DNA of 54,663 bases from Clostridiales bacterium. Lineage in GTDB: Bacteria; Bacillota; Clostridia; Christensenellales; Borkfalkiaceae. The translations under genes were made by a program, and so were the position numbers. The notes beneath the pieces were generated by a model. That model was not told where the DNA came from, searched no databases, and saw only the letters and a program-made list of their open reading frames with translations. How positions within the stretch are numbered: the first letter of the stretch is position 1; each line of letters begins with the position of its first letter. The stretch covers positions 1 to 54,663 of the forward strand of contig SVHH01000008.1 of assembly GCA_015055945.1 (NCBI GenBank), in the 5' to 3' direction. Positions 15,643-23,295 of this stretch are shown piece after piece.

Positions 15643-16753
15643 ATTCCCAGCCCTCAACTTTGGCAATTTCTTTTACTATATTCATCAATACATCTACAAC
15701 AATAGAGTTTCCCGCTTGCTTATAAGCTTGAGCCTTAGATACAACTATTTTATAACTGTCCGGAAAGCCCATTAATCTATGAGCTTCTCTAACAGTTAAA
15801 GCTCTAACTCTACCGTTTGTTGTAACGTAATTATTTACACTCGACCTATGAGAGTTACCCATAGTTGATAATAATGCTCTCGCAATAGGTAAATCAATTT
15901 TTGCATCTGCATGCATAAAGTTTTTTGTACCAGGAGATAAACAGTATGCTTTCAATTTTTCAGATAAATAATATTTTTCTTCCGGAACACCTTTTTTGTC
16001 ATTTATCTTTGTTAATTTACCATTGATACTCTGCAAACTACCTTCTGCGCAGTTTTCCTCTAAAAAATCTTGCATTGTATATTCCAAATCAATCTCTTCG
16101 GGGAACTTAAATTTATCACAACTTTCAGAGTTCTTAAATCCTACAACAAAAATTCTTCGTCTACCTTGTGGTATTCCGAAATTTCTAGAATCTAATATCT
16201 TAAACTTAAATCTATATCCAAGTTCTTCAAAAACTTGTTGCATTATAGACCAAGTCTTCCCCTTGTCATGTCTTGTAAGTCCATACACGTTTTCATATAT
16301 AAATACCTTCGGTTGCATTTCCTTCACTAATCTAACGTATTGATAGAAAAGCGTACCTCTTGTATCGTTAAATCCACCCTTAGCACCGATAACAGAGAAA
16401 CTTTGACAAGGGCTTCCACCTACAAATAAGTCAACTTTACCCTCAAAATCCGTGCCATCTAAAAGATTTACGTCATTAAAAAACATATCTTTTTCAATGG
16501 AATAATTTGCAAAATAAGACTCTTTAACAAAATTATTTTTTCTAGAGAGTTGAGTGTATAATTTATTAACATAATCTCTTTTTTCTTCAGCGGAATTAAG
16601 AGATTTTATTTTTTCTAATTCTTTTTCGGCATCAATTTCAATCTCAACATCGCCATTATCACAAGCAAAAAGAATTTTATGCTCCATGTCTAATCTAATA
16701 AGCGCTTGTTCAATCGCTCCAATCCCACTAAATGCTGTCGCTAACTTTATCAT
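15629..16753 (-). CDS. C5 cytosine DNA methyltransferase 3
   Basis: A 374-residue cytosine-5 methyltransferase and first gene of the operon. Motifs: I TAFSGIGAIEQAL, IV GGSPCQSFSVIG, VI YENVYGL, VIII GIPQGRRRIFVVGF, IX TVREAHRLMGFPDSY and X YKQAGNSIVVDVL. It differs from its two neighbours by a ~60-residue charged helical insert (around residues 38-95) between motifs I and IV. Together with motif differences this suggests it came from a different lineage rather than a recent duplication. Confidence 0.95.
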   Translation of the reverse strand: MIKLATAFSGIGAIEQALIRLDMEHKILFACDNGDVEIEIDAEKELEKIKSLNSAEEKRDYVNKLYTQLSRKNNFVKESYFANYSIEKDMFFNDVNLLDGTDFEGKVDLFVGGSPCQSFSVIGAKGGFNDTRGTLFYQYVRLVKEMQPKVFIYENVYGLTRHDKGKTWSIMQQVFEELGYRFKFKILDSRNFGIPQGRRRIFVVGFKNSESCDKFKFPEEIDLEYTMQDFLEENCAEGSLQSINGKLTKINDKKGVPEEKYYLSEKLKAYCLSPGTKNFMHADAKIDLPIARALLSTMGNSHRSSVNNYVTTNGRVRALTVREAHRLMGFPDSYKIVVSKAQAYKQAGNSIVVDVLMNIVKEIAKVEGWEYGKN

Positions 16754-16787
16754 TTTTAATACTCCAAGTATCTTTATTTTTATTCCT

Positions 16788-16842
16788 TGCTAAAATCACT
16801 TTGATTTTAGCATAGTAAATATGACAAATTCCGTCATATTTA
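16788..16842. promoter_or_regulatory. Two adjacent perfect inverted repeats upstream of the methyltransferase operon
   Basis: TGCTAAAATCA-CTT-TGATTTTAGCA (16788-16812) and TAAATATGAC-N7-GTCATATTTA (16816-16842) sit three bases apart, 35-90 bases upstream of the first methyltransferase start and just after the AbiEii stop. They could be operators for the restriction operon or hairpins ending the abiE transcript. Neither is followed by a clear T-run in the minus direction, so operators are slightly preferred. Confidence 0.5.
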
Positions 16843-16851
16843 TAAAAGTTT

Positions 16852-17787
16852 TTAATTTTCTCTTACGCGCCATAAAGCGGCGGGGTGATTTTTTATATTT
16901 GATACAATTTCTTCGTTATCGAATAATAATTCAGGTACATAAGTTTTATCTTTTAATTTACTTAAAAACTCTTTCTCTCCGTCCGTTAAAACAAGTAAAT
17001 CCTTTACGTAAGTTAGAACTTTTTCTTTTGCCTTTTCAATGTCAAACTTGTCGTCTTTGGATATAACAGGTTTTAATTGAGTTTTATACTTCCTATAATC
17101 TAACCTTTCAACGTTTTTATAGTCTAACTCTTGAATATCGTAGTCCCCGCCGATAGCGTTATAAAATACAAGACATTTTCTTAAAAGTTCAGTATCCGTT
17201 ATAACGTTATTTTCTATCATAGCGTTAACGTCGTATAAATCTCTTGGCGTAGCACGTGATAAAAGTGCGTTAATTTTACTTGCATAGAGTTCAGTAGTGT
17301 TTAAGGTTAAAACCTCAAAATCTTCTACAATGCCCTTCGTTAAAATTTTCTTCTTTTCAAGCGGTAAAACGTGGCACCTATCCAAGAAATTGATTTCAAC
17401 CTTTATATTGTCACGATTACCTGCGTTGTTAATGTAATTAAATAAGAACGACGTTAAAGCGAAATGGTCACGAGAATCAGCAAGCGAATAGCCTTCTTGC
17501 CACATATAATCGGTTAAGCGCTTTTTGAACTTCTCTTTAATTTCGGGCAATTCTTCCCTATCGACGTTTACGGTAAAGTCTAAATCGATATCAACAGAAA
17601 GACGTGGAAGCTCTACCGCAGTTAGATTTATTGCCGTACCACCTTTAAGAGCAAGTTTATCCTTAAAAACAATGTCGCTATTTAAGAACTTTAATATCTC
17701 AGAAAGACGTAAAACTTTTTCCAAAGTATCTTTTATAAAGTTAGATTCTTGGGCAAGTCTTGTCAAGTATTGTCTTGAGAATTCCAT
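16852..17787 (-). CDS. abiEii: AbiEii toxin, nucleotidyltransferase
   Basis: Toxin of a type IV toxin-antitoxin (AbiE) system, 311 residues. The nucleotidyltransferase core is visible: ALKGGTAINL at about 47-56, SVDIDLDF at ~65-72, then K-V-E-I-N-F near 128 and the helical TELYASKINALLSRATPRDLYDV block cut short here as ELYASKINAL. ATG 17787 overlaps the antitoxin TGA (TGATG) with a GGGGGA site upstream, so the two are coupled. AbiE systems give phage resistance in lactococci and streptococci; that role is inferred here. Confidence 0.92.
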   Translation of the reverse strand: MEFSRQYLTRLAQESNFIKDTLEKVLRLSEILKFLNSDIVFKDKLALKGGTAINLTAVELPRLSVDIDLDFTVNVDREELPEIKEKFKKRLTDYMWQEGYSLADSRDHFALTSFLFNYINNAGNRDNIKVEINFLDRCHVLPLEKKKILTKGIVEDFEVLTLNTTELYASKINALLSRATPRDLYDVNAMIENNVITDTELLRKCLVFYNAIGGDYDIQELDYKNVERLDYRKYKTQLKPVISKDDKFDIEKAKEKVLTYVKDLLVLTDGEKEFLSKLKDKTYVPELLFDNEEIVSNIKNHPAALWRVREN

Positions 17788-18524
17788 CAATATCCCCCGT
17801 TTAGACGAGATTTAAGATTTTTAGGAGCCATAAGTTTCCACTTAGAATTAAATTCAATATCTTTATACTCGTCTTGTAAAAAATATTTTATCTGATTGGT
17901 TAGTTTGCTTTTACATTCTTCAAAGAACGAATCGGTCAGCATAAATTTATCTTGAAAATGTTCTAACACGTAGCCTGCTTTTTGATAAAGAAATACCGAA
18001 TCGTATGCTTTTAACGTTTCAAGTAGTTTTGTTTCGTCTAAAACGCGAATTTGGTCAAGCGCATTTAAGATTTCATCGATTCCACCGCCGGCATCAATAT
18101 CATCAAGGCAGTCAATAACCGTACGTTCAAGCGAAGTTACGCGAACCGCGGCGGTTACTATATTCATAATTTGAATGTCGTGTTTTAGTGGTTTGCGAAC
18201 ATAGTCGATATCATCAAAAGTAAAATCGTTGAAACGCTTTTTACTACCCACCGTGACAGTATTAAAAACTTGATTAGCTACGCCAAAATATTCAAAGGCA
18301 GAATGATAGCACACGAAAGCATCTTCAGCGATTTTTGTAGCAAGTTCAAACTTTGTCGTAAGCGGATATCCCGACACATCAACGTGAACGTATAATCCGT
18401 TGCGAACTTTAACAATTTTTTTAGAACGAACCTGCCCCGCTATCCAATTTTCGTATTGTTTATCATCTTTAAAATAGCCTATAACGTCTTTTTTCGTAAA
18501 CGTATAGGGGATAAATTTTACCAT
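17787..18524 (-). CDS. abiEi: AbiEi antitoxin / autorepressor
   Basis: Antitoxin of the AbiE pair, 245 residues. The N-terminal ~90 residues form a winged-helix-like domain (YENWIAGQVRSKKIVKVRNG, then L-Y-V-H), and the middle holds the family block FVCYHSAFEYFG and V-T-S-L-E-R-T-V-I-D. Family members bind inverted repeats in their own promoter and neutralise the toxin without direct contact. Two matching inverted repeats are present upstream (18559-18592 and 18703-18736). Confidence 0.9.
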   Translation of the reverse strand: MVKFIPYTFTKKDVIGYFKDDKQYENWIAGQVRSKKIVKVRNGLYVHVDVSGYPLTTKFELATKIAEDAFVCYHSAFEYFGVANQVFNTVTVGSKKRFNDFTFDDIDYVRKPLKHDIQIMNIVTAAVRVTSLERTVIDCLDDIDAGGGIDEILNALDQIRVLDETKLLETLKAYDSVFLYQKAGYVLEHFQDKFMLTDSFFEECKSKLTNQIKYFLQDEYKDIEFNSKWKLMAPKNLKSRLNGGY

Positions 18525-18558
18525 TTATATATCCTCAAAACTAATTTTAACCATTTTA

Positions 18559-18592
18559 ACATAAAACACTATAAAAATCAAGTGGTTTGTGT
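18559..18592. promoter_or_regulatory. AbiEi operator-like inverted repeat 1
   Basis: ACATAAAACACT, ten-base spacer, AGTGGTTTGTGT: 12-base arms with two mismatches, 35 bases before the abiEi start. Same arms as repeat 2. Confidence 0.7.
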
Positions 18593-18702
18593 AGATTTGG
18601 TTAATATTTAGTAATACTGTACCTAATTTACTTGATTTCCGAAGAAAAAACGACGTTTTTAAAGCATTTTAGGTATAAAAAGTGTGTGTTTTAACTGTTT
18701 TT

Positions 18703-18736
18703 ACACAAAACACTACATTAAATAAGTGTTTTGTGC
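18703..18736. promoter_or_regulatory. AbiEi operator-like inverted repeat 2
   Basis: ACACAAAACACT, ten-base spacer, AGTGTTTTGTGC: 12-base arms with one mismatch, the same spacing as repeat 1, centres 144 bp apart. A half-site-like AGTGTGTGTTTT lies between (18681). No gene is seen in 18525-18820. Confidence 0.7.
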
Positions 18737-18820
18737 GTGTTTAGTTAAAAAGAAAAGTCGATAGCAATAGCCACCGACCTATTTTCTAAAAATTATAATA
18801 ATTAAAAACCTTATCAACGA

Positions 18821-19054
18821 TTAATCTTCTATTTCATCAAATAACGTATCGTCAAAAAATTCTTTGAGCGATATACCCAAAGTTGCAACAATTTGATAGA
18901 TTGTATCGAGTTTTACTGTTTTATATTTACCGTCAACGGTAACTGAAATTGTAGAACGAGGAATACCACCATTTTTGTATAACTGATATTGAGTCATATT
19001 GCGTTCTGCAAGCAAATTTTCCACCCTCTTACCTACTGCTTCAGATAATTTCAT
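18821..19054 (-). CDS. XRE-family transcriptional regulator
   Basis: A 77-residue single-domain Cro/C1-type regulator: RVENLLAERNMTQYQLYKNG, then the recognition helix G-I-P-R-S-T-I-S-V-T-V, and a final helix I-Y-Q-I-V-A-T-L-G-I-S-L-K-E-F-F. ATG 19054 is chosen for its TAAGGAGG site (six to seven bases). It is divergent from the SLOG-like gene; the shared gap holds three palindromes that are its likely operators, so it probably represses both genes. Confidence 0.88.
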   Translation of the reverse strand: MKLSEAVGKRVENLLAERNMTQYQLYKNGGIPRSTISVTVDGKYKTVKLDTIYQIVATLGISLKEFFDDTLFDEIED

Positions 19055-19068
19055 AATAACCTCCTTAC

Positions 19069-19169
19069 GTTTACCACAATAAACGTTCATTGCAATAATT
19101 ATAGTTTGTGCAATTAAATTTTAGTTTATCGTGCTGAACGCTTTTCAAATATGGTTTATTGTGATAAAC
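19069..19169. promoter_or_regulatory. Three operator-like palindromes between the XRE and SLOG-like genes
   Basis: GTTTACCACAATAAAC (19069-19084), GTTTATCGTGCTGAAC (19124-19139, imperfect) and GTTTATTGTGATAAAC (19154-19169) share the frame GTTTA-N6-TAAAC. Starts are 55 and 30 bases apart. They cover the region expected to hold both divergent promoters. Confidence 0.7.
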
Positions 19170-19190
19170 TATTGTATGAGGAAAATTATT

Positions 19191-19634
19191 ATGATTATTA
19201 CTTTTTGTGGACATTCGCAAGTAATTTTTACAGATGAAGAAAAATCATTATTACGAAATATTCTTGTTGATGAGATAAATAAAAATCCCACCAGCAAGTT
19301 TTACTTGGGTGGGTATGGTGATTTTGACGGATTGTGCTTGAGAACTTTAAGGGAATTAAAGCATGATTTCCCTACTATTGAAATTCTTTTTATAACTCCT
19401 TATCTTGATAAAAATTATAGCAAATTAGAACTTGCAAAATACTATTATGACGACGTTATATTCCCTCCTATTGAAAGTGTTCCACGTAAGTTTGCAATCT
19501 TAAAAAGAAACGAGTGGATGGTTGAAGAAGCCGATTTAGTTATTGCCTACGTTAAATATTCTTGGGGAGGAGCTGCTAAAGCTTTAGAATATGCCAAACG
19601 GAAAAAGAAACGTATTATAAACATTGCAAAATAA
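19191..19634 (+). CDS. SLOG-like Rossmann-fold protein
   Basis: A 147-residue protein starting with strand and glycine pattern IITFCGHS, then F-Y-L-G-G-Y-G-D-F-D near 43, ILFITPYL at ~67, and a C-terminal WMVEEADLVIAYVKYSWGGA followed by A-L-E-Y-A-K. This is the layout of small SLOG/YpsA-like proteins, which bind nucleotide-type ligands and are often linked to stress or defence signalling. ATG 19191 has GAGG nine bases upstream. It is the only plus-strand gene of the island and is controlled from the palindromic divergent region. Confidence 0.7.
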   Translation: MIITFCGHSQVIFTDEEKSLLRNILVDEINKNPTSKFYLGGYGDFDGLCLRTLRELKHDFPTIEILFITPYLDKNYSKLELAKYYYDDVIFPPIESVPRKFAILKRNEWMVEEADLVIAYVKYSWGGAAKALEYAKRKKKRIINIAK

Positions 19635-19640
19635 ACATAT

Positions 19641-19679
19641 AAAAAGCCGTTTTGAATTTTTGTTTTAAAACGGCTTTTA
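19641..19679. terminator. Bidirectional terminator after the SLOG-like gene
   Basis: AAAAGCCGTTTT pairs with AAAACGGCTTTT around a ~14-base loop. Short T-runs are present on both strands. Confidence 0.8.
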
Positions 19680-19688
19680 TTATACAGA

Positions 19689-19735
19689 AAGTTTCTCGTA
19701 AATATTATTGGTTTTTACGAGAAACTTATTTTTTA
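19689..19735 (+). terminator. Second terminator-like hairpin
   Basis: AAGTTTCTCGTAAA pairs perfectly with TTTACGAGAAACTT and is followed by ATTTTTTA. It is placed directly after the first terminator and before the convergent IS21-like gene. Confidence 0.65.
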
Positions 19736-19742
19736 TAGGCAT

Positions 19743-20294
19743 TTACTCTTCGTCGCTATCCAAGATTTTATCTTCTTCGAGTTTTAAGGATTTGAGCCAC
19801 TCTTCCTTTTTACGTTGGATTACTTGATAGTTTATACTTCCACGCGGACAACAAGATAATAAAAAGTTAAAATCTTTTAGTTTGTTGCGAATCTTGTCGT
19901 TGGGGTCTTCAACGATAATCTTTGGTCTGCGATAAGCATTATATAAGGTTATAAAGCATTTCCAACTGTATGCCATCAAGTTTTGTTTTGCGGCACGTTT
20001 GCAATACCTACGCCAACATAACCTTATAGAAGATTGATGTTTACACATTTGAAACTCTTCCCACTTAAAATCGGGAATTAGATATCCTTCCCCTGCTTTC
20101 GCCCTTTCGGGGAATAATAAAGAAGAAATTTCTTCTTCACTCATATCATTTAGCGCATAAATTTCAATCCCTAACGCCTTTATCCTTTTTAGAACAGTCC
20201 ATACAGTCGTGCGAGAACAAGTGCACAGCGTTGCGATTTGGCTATTATTGTTGCCTTTTTGGTAGTATTCAATGATTAATTTGTAATTTTTCAT
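19743..20294 (-). CDS. Orphan N-terminal IS21-type transposase (IstA-like) domain protein
   Basis: A 183-residue frame. Residues 1-43 form a helix-turn-helix like that at the start of IS21-family IstA (IIEYYQKGNNNSQIATLCTC, then S-R-T-T-V-W). Residues ~73-122 match the following IstA region by pattern (P-D-F-K-W-E-E-F, then C-W-R-R-Y-C, then A-Y-S-W-K-C-F-I-T-L-Y). The D-D-E catalytic core is absent, and residues after ~125 are unlike IstA. No istB follows. ATG has a strong GGAGG six bases upstream, so it may still be expressed. It is either a decayed element or a captured DNA-binding domain. Confidence 0.6.
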   Translation of the reverse strand: MKNYKLIIEYYQKGNNNSQIATLCTCSRTTVWTVLKRIKALGIEIYALNDMSEEEISSLLFPERAKAGEGYLIPDFKWEEFQMCKHQSSIRLCWRRYCKRAAKQNLMAYSWKCFITLYNAYRRPKIIVEDPNDKIRNKLKDFNFLLSCCPRGSINYQVIQRKKEEWLKSLKLEEDKILDSDEE

Positions 20295-20410
20295 AAAAAA
20301 CCTCCTTTTTGTCGCCCTTTTTTACCCATAGCGGTAGATACAGAAAAGTGTTCAATTTGAGGAACCACCCCGTTTTTTTGACCGATTTTTGACTTTGTAA
20401 GAGATTTTTA

Positions 20411-20450
20411 AGAGAAAAAAAGTAGTCACTCTCCGAGAAGAATGACTACT
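20411..20450 (-). terminator. ppdK terminator
   Basis: On the minus strand AGTAGTCA and TGACTACT form a stem around a 14-base loop and are followed by seven Ts, about 55 bases after the ppdK stop. Confidence 0.8.
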
Positions 20451-20505
20451 AAAACCTTATTTTTTAATTAAAAATTGAATTTTTACCGCTTTTTGGTGCT
20501 AATTC

Positions 20506-23136
20506 TTAGCCCCTAGGATTACGGATATTAGCTTGTGCAGCAGCAAGGCGCGCAATAGGTACACGGAAGGGTGAGCAAGATACGTATGAAAGACCGATCT
20601 TGTGGCAGAATTCGATTGATGAAGGATCACCACCGTGTTCACCACAAATACCGCAGTGCATTTCAGGACGAACTTTTCTACCCATGGTTACTGCCATATC
20701 CATAAGTTTGCCTACGCCGTTTTGGTCGATTTTTGCGAACGGATCGTTTTCAAAAATCTTAGTGTCATAGTAAGCATCAAGGAACTTACCTGCATCGTCA
20801 CGACTGAAACCGTAAGTCATTTGGGTAAGGTCGTTAGTACCAAAGCAGAAGAATTCTGCTTCTTTAGCGATATCGTCAGCAGTGATGCATACTCTAGGAA
20901 TTTCTATCATAGTACCAACTTCATACTTAAGATCTGCTTTTGCGTTTGCAATTTCTTCATCAGCGGTTGCTACTACCAAGTCCTTAACGAACTTAAGTTC
21001 TTTGATTTCGCCTACTAACGGAATCATAATTTCAGGAACTACTTTCCAGTCAGCGTGTTTTGCTTGTACGTTGATAGCCGCACGAATAACCGCTCTGGTT
21101 TGCATTTTTGCAATTTCAGGATAGGTTACGCTAAGACGGCAACCACGGTGACCCATCATGGGGTTTGCTTCGTGTAAGCCAGCGATAATTGCCTTGATTT
21201 GAGCAACGCTCTTACCTTGTGCTTTTGCAAGAATTTCAATATCTTCTTCAGTAGAAGGTACGAATTCGTGAAGCGGCGGGTCAAGGAAACGGATGGTAAC
21301 GGGGTTACCTTCTAATGCTTCGTAAAGTTTTTCGAAGTCGCCTTGTTGCATAGGAAGAATCTTTGCAAGTGCTGCTTCTCTTTCTTCTACGGTGTCAGCA
21401 CAAATCATTTCACGGAAAGCGTCGATTCTGTTGCCTTCAAAGAACATGTGTTCGGTACGGCAAAGACCGATACCTTCAGCACCGAGTTCGCGTGCTTTAG
21501 CAGCATCCTTAGGAGTATCGGCGTTGGTACGAACACCAAGTACTCTATACTTGTCAGCCCAAGCCATAATTCTGCCGAAGTCGCCAGAAATGGTTGCGTC
21601 TACGGTTGCGATAGCGCCGTCGTAGATGTTACCGGTTGAACCGTCGATAGAAATGATATCGCCTTCCTTGTAGGTTTTGCCAGCAAGAACGAAAGTTTTA
21701 TTTTCTTCATCGAAGTTGGTGATTGCTGAGCAACCTGATACGCAGCAAGTACCCATACCACGAGCAACTACTGCTGCGTGTGAAGTCATACCACCACGAG
21801 CGGTAAGGATACCTTGTGATGCTTTCATACCTTCGATATCTTCAGGAGAAGTTTCCAAACGAACGAGAATTACCTTTTCGCCTTTAGCCTTCCAAACTTT
21901 TGCATCTTCAGCGGTAAATACGATTTTACCACAAGCAGCACCAGGAGATGCGCCGAGAGCGCGTGCAGCGGGCTGAGCAGATTTTAATGCCTTTGCATCA
22001 AATTGCGGGTGCAAGAGAGTGTCAAGGTTTCTGGGGTCAATCATAAGTACTGCTTGCTTTTCGTCGATCATACCTTCGTCAACTAAGTCGCATGCAATCT
22101 TAAGAGCAGCCGCAGCGGTACGCTTACCGTTTCTGGTTTGGAGCATATAGAGTTTGCCGTGTTCAACGGTAAATTCCATATCTTGCATATCTCTATAATG
22201 ATCTTCTAAGATTTGGCAAACTTTTTCAAATTGAGCAAATGCTTCGGGGAACTTTTCAGCCATTTGTGCAATAGGCATCGGAGTTCTAACACCAGCAACA
22301 ACGTCTTCACCTTGTGCGTTGGTTAAGAATTCACCCATAAGTTTCTTTTCACCGGTTGCAGGGTCACGAGTGAACGCAACGCCAGTACCGCAATCGTCGC
22401 CCATATTACCGAACGCCATTGCTTGTACGTTAACTGCAGTACCCCAACTGTAAGGAATATCGTTATCACGACGGTATACGTTTGCTCTGGGGTTATCCCA
22501 TGAACGGAATACTGCCTTAACTGCGCCGATAAGTTGTTCCTTAGGATCAGACGGGAAGTCTTTACCGATTTTTGCCTTATATTCAGCCTTGAATTGTTCT
22601 GCGAGTTCTTTTAAGTCTTCAGCAGAAAGTTCAACGTCGAGTTTAACGCCTTTTTCTTCTTTCATTTTGTCGATAAGTTGTTCAAAATACTTCTTGCCAA
22701 CTTCCATAACTACGTCAGAATACATTTGAATAAATCTTCTGTAGCAGTCGTATGCCCATCTTGCGTTGCCAGACTTTTCAGCCATAACTTGAACAACTTC
22801 TTCATTTAAACCAAGGTTCAAGATGGTGTCCATCATACCAGGCATTGACGCTCTAGCACCTGAACGAACTGATACGAGCAAGGGGTTTTCTAAATCGCCG
22901 AATTTTTTGCCGGTGATTTCTTCCATCTTAACGATATTTTCCATGATTTCAGCCATGATATCGTCGCCGATTTGCTTGCCGTCTTCGTAGTAACGTGTGC
23001 AGGCTTCAGTGCTGATAGTGAAACCTTGGGGTACGGGAAGACCGATTTTGGTCATTTCTGCAAGGTTTGCACCTTTACCGCCAAGAAGTTCTCTCATCTT
23101 GCCGTTGCCTTCACTAAATAAGTAAACGTACTTCAT
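20506..23136 (-). CDS. ppdK: Pyruvate, phosphate dikinase
   Basis: Interconverts pyruvate + ATP + Pi with PEP + AMP + PPi; common in anaerobes with PPi-linked glycolysis. 876 residues, full length. The N-terminal ATP-grasp part begins KYVYLFSEGNGKMRELLGGK. The swivelling domain carries GGMTSHAAVVARGMG with the phospho-histidine near residue 451. The C-terminal PEP-binding barrel has GHRGCRLSVTYPEI and MHCGICGEHGGDP with the catalytic Cys near 830. ATG 23136 is chosen over the ATG five codons upstream because GGAGG lies eight bases before it. It follows recO on the same strand but has a promoter of its own. Confidence 0.98.
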   Translation of the reverse strand: MKYVYLFSEGNGKMRELLGGKGANLAEMTKIGLPVPQGFTISTEACTRYYEDGKQIGDDIMAEIMENIVKMEEITGKKFGDLENPLLVSVRSGARASMPGMMDTILNLGLNEEVVQVMAEKSGNARWAYDCYRRFIQMYSDVVMEVGKKYFEQLIDKMKEEKGVKLDVELSAEDLKELAEQFKAEYKAKIGKDFPSDPKEQLIGAVKAVFRSWDNPRANVYRRDNDIPYSWGTAVNVQAMAFGNMGDDCGTGVAFTRDPATGEKKLMGEFLTNAQGEDVVAGVRTPMPIAQMAEKFPEAFAQFEKVCQILEDHYRDMQDMEFTVEHGKLYMLQTRNGKRTAAAALKIACDLVDEGMIDEKQAVLMIDPRNLDTLLHPQFDAKALKSAQPAARALGASPGAACGKIVFTAEDAKVWKAKGEKVILVRLETSPEDIEGMKASQGILTARGGMTSHAAVVARGMGTCCVSGCSAITNFDEENKTFVLAGKTYKEGDIISIDGSTGNIYDGAIATVDATISGDFGRIMAWADKYRVLGVRTNADTPKDAAKARELGAEGIGLCRTEHMFFEGNRIDAFREMICADTVEEREAALAKILPMQQGDFEKLYEALEGNPVTIRFLDPPLHEFVPSTEEDIEILAKAQGKSVAQIKAIIAGLHEANPMMGHRGCRLSVTYPEIAKMQTRAVIRAAINVQAKHADWKVVPEIMIPLVGEIKELKFVKDLVVATADEEIANAKADLKYEVGTMIEIPRVCITADDIAKEAEFFCFGTNDLTQMTYGFSRDDAGKFLDAYYDTKIFENDPFAKIDQNGVGKLMDMAVTMGRKVRPEMHCGICGEHGGDPSSIEFCHKIGLSYVSCSPFRVPIARLAAAQANIRNPRG

Positions 23137-23213
23137 TGAGAATTCCTCCAAAAAAAGTTTAAGATTTTTTATTTTAATGCCAAAATAGGCGTTATGCCCA
23201 CCCTGACCTATTT

Positions 23214-23242
23214 ACTTTACCACAAATAGAAAAAATTTTCAA
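23214..23242 (-). promoter_or_regulatory. Promoter for ppdK
   Basis: Minus strand TTGAAA, 17-base spacer, TAAAGT, about 80 bases before the ppdK ATG. Confidence 0.5.
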
Positions 23243-23295
23243 CCTTTATAACATATTTTTTTACTATTATGACAATTTTGTTATATTGAAAGGGG

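Noticed and set aside
16821-17066. Plus-strand frame of 81 codons over the end of abiEii
   Set aside because: Antisense to a clear AbiEii sequence, no ribosome site.
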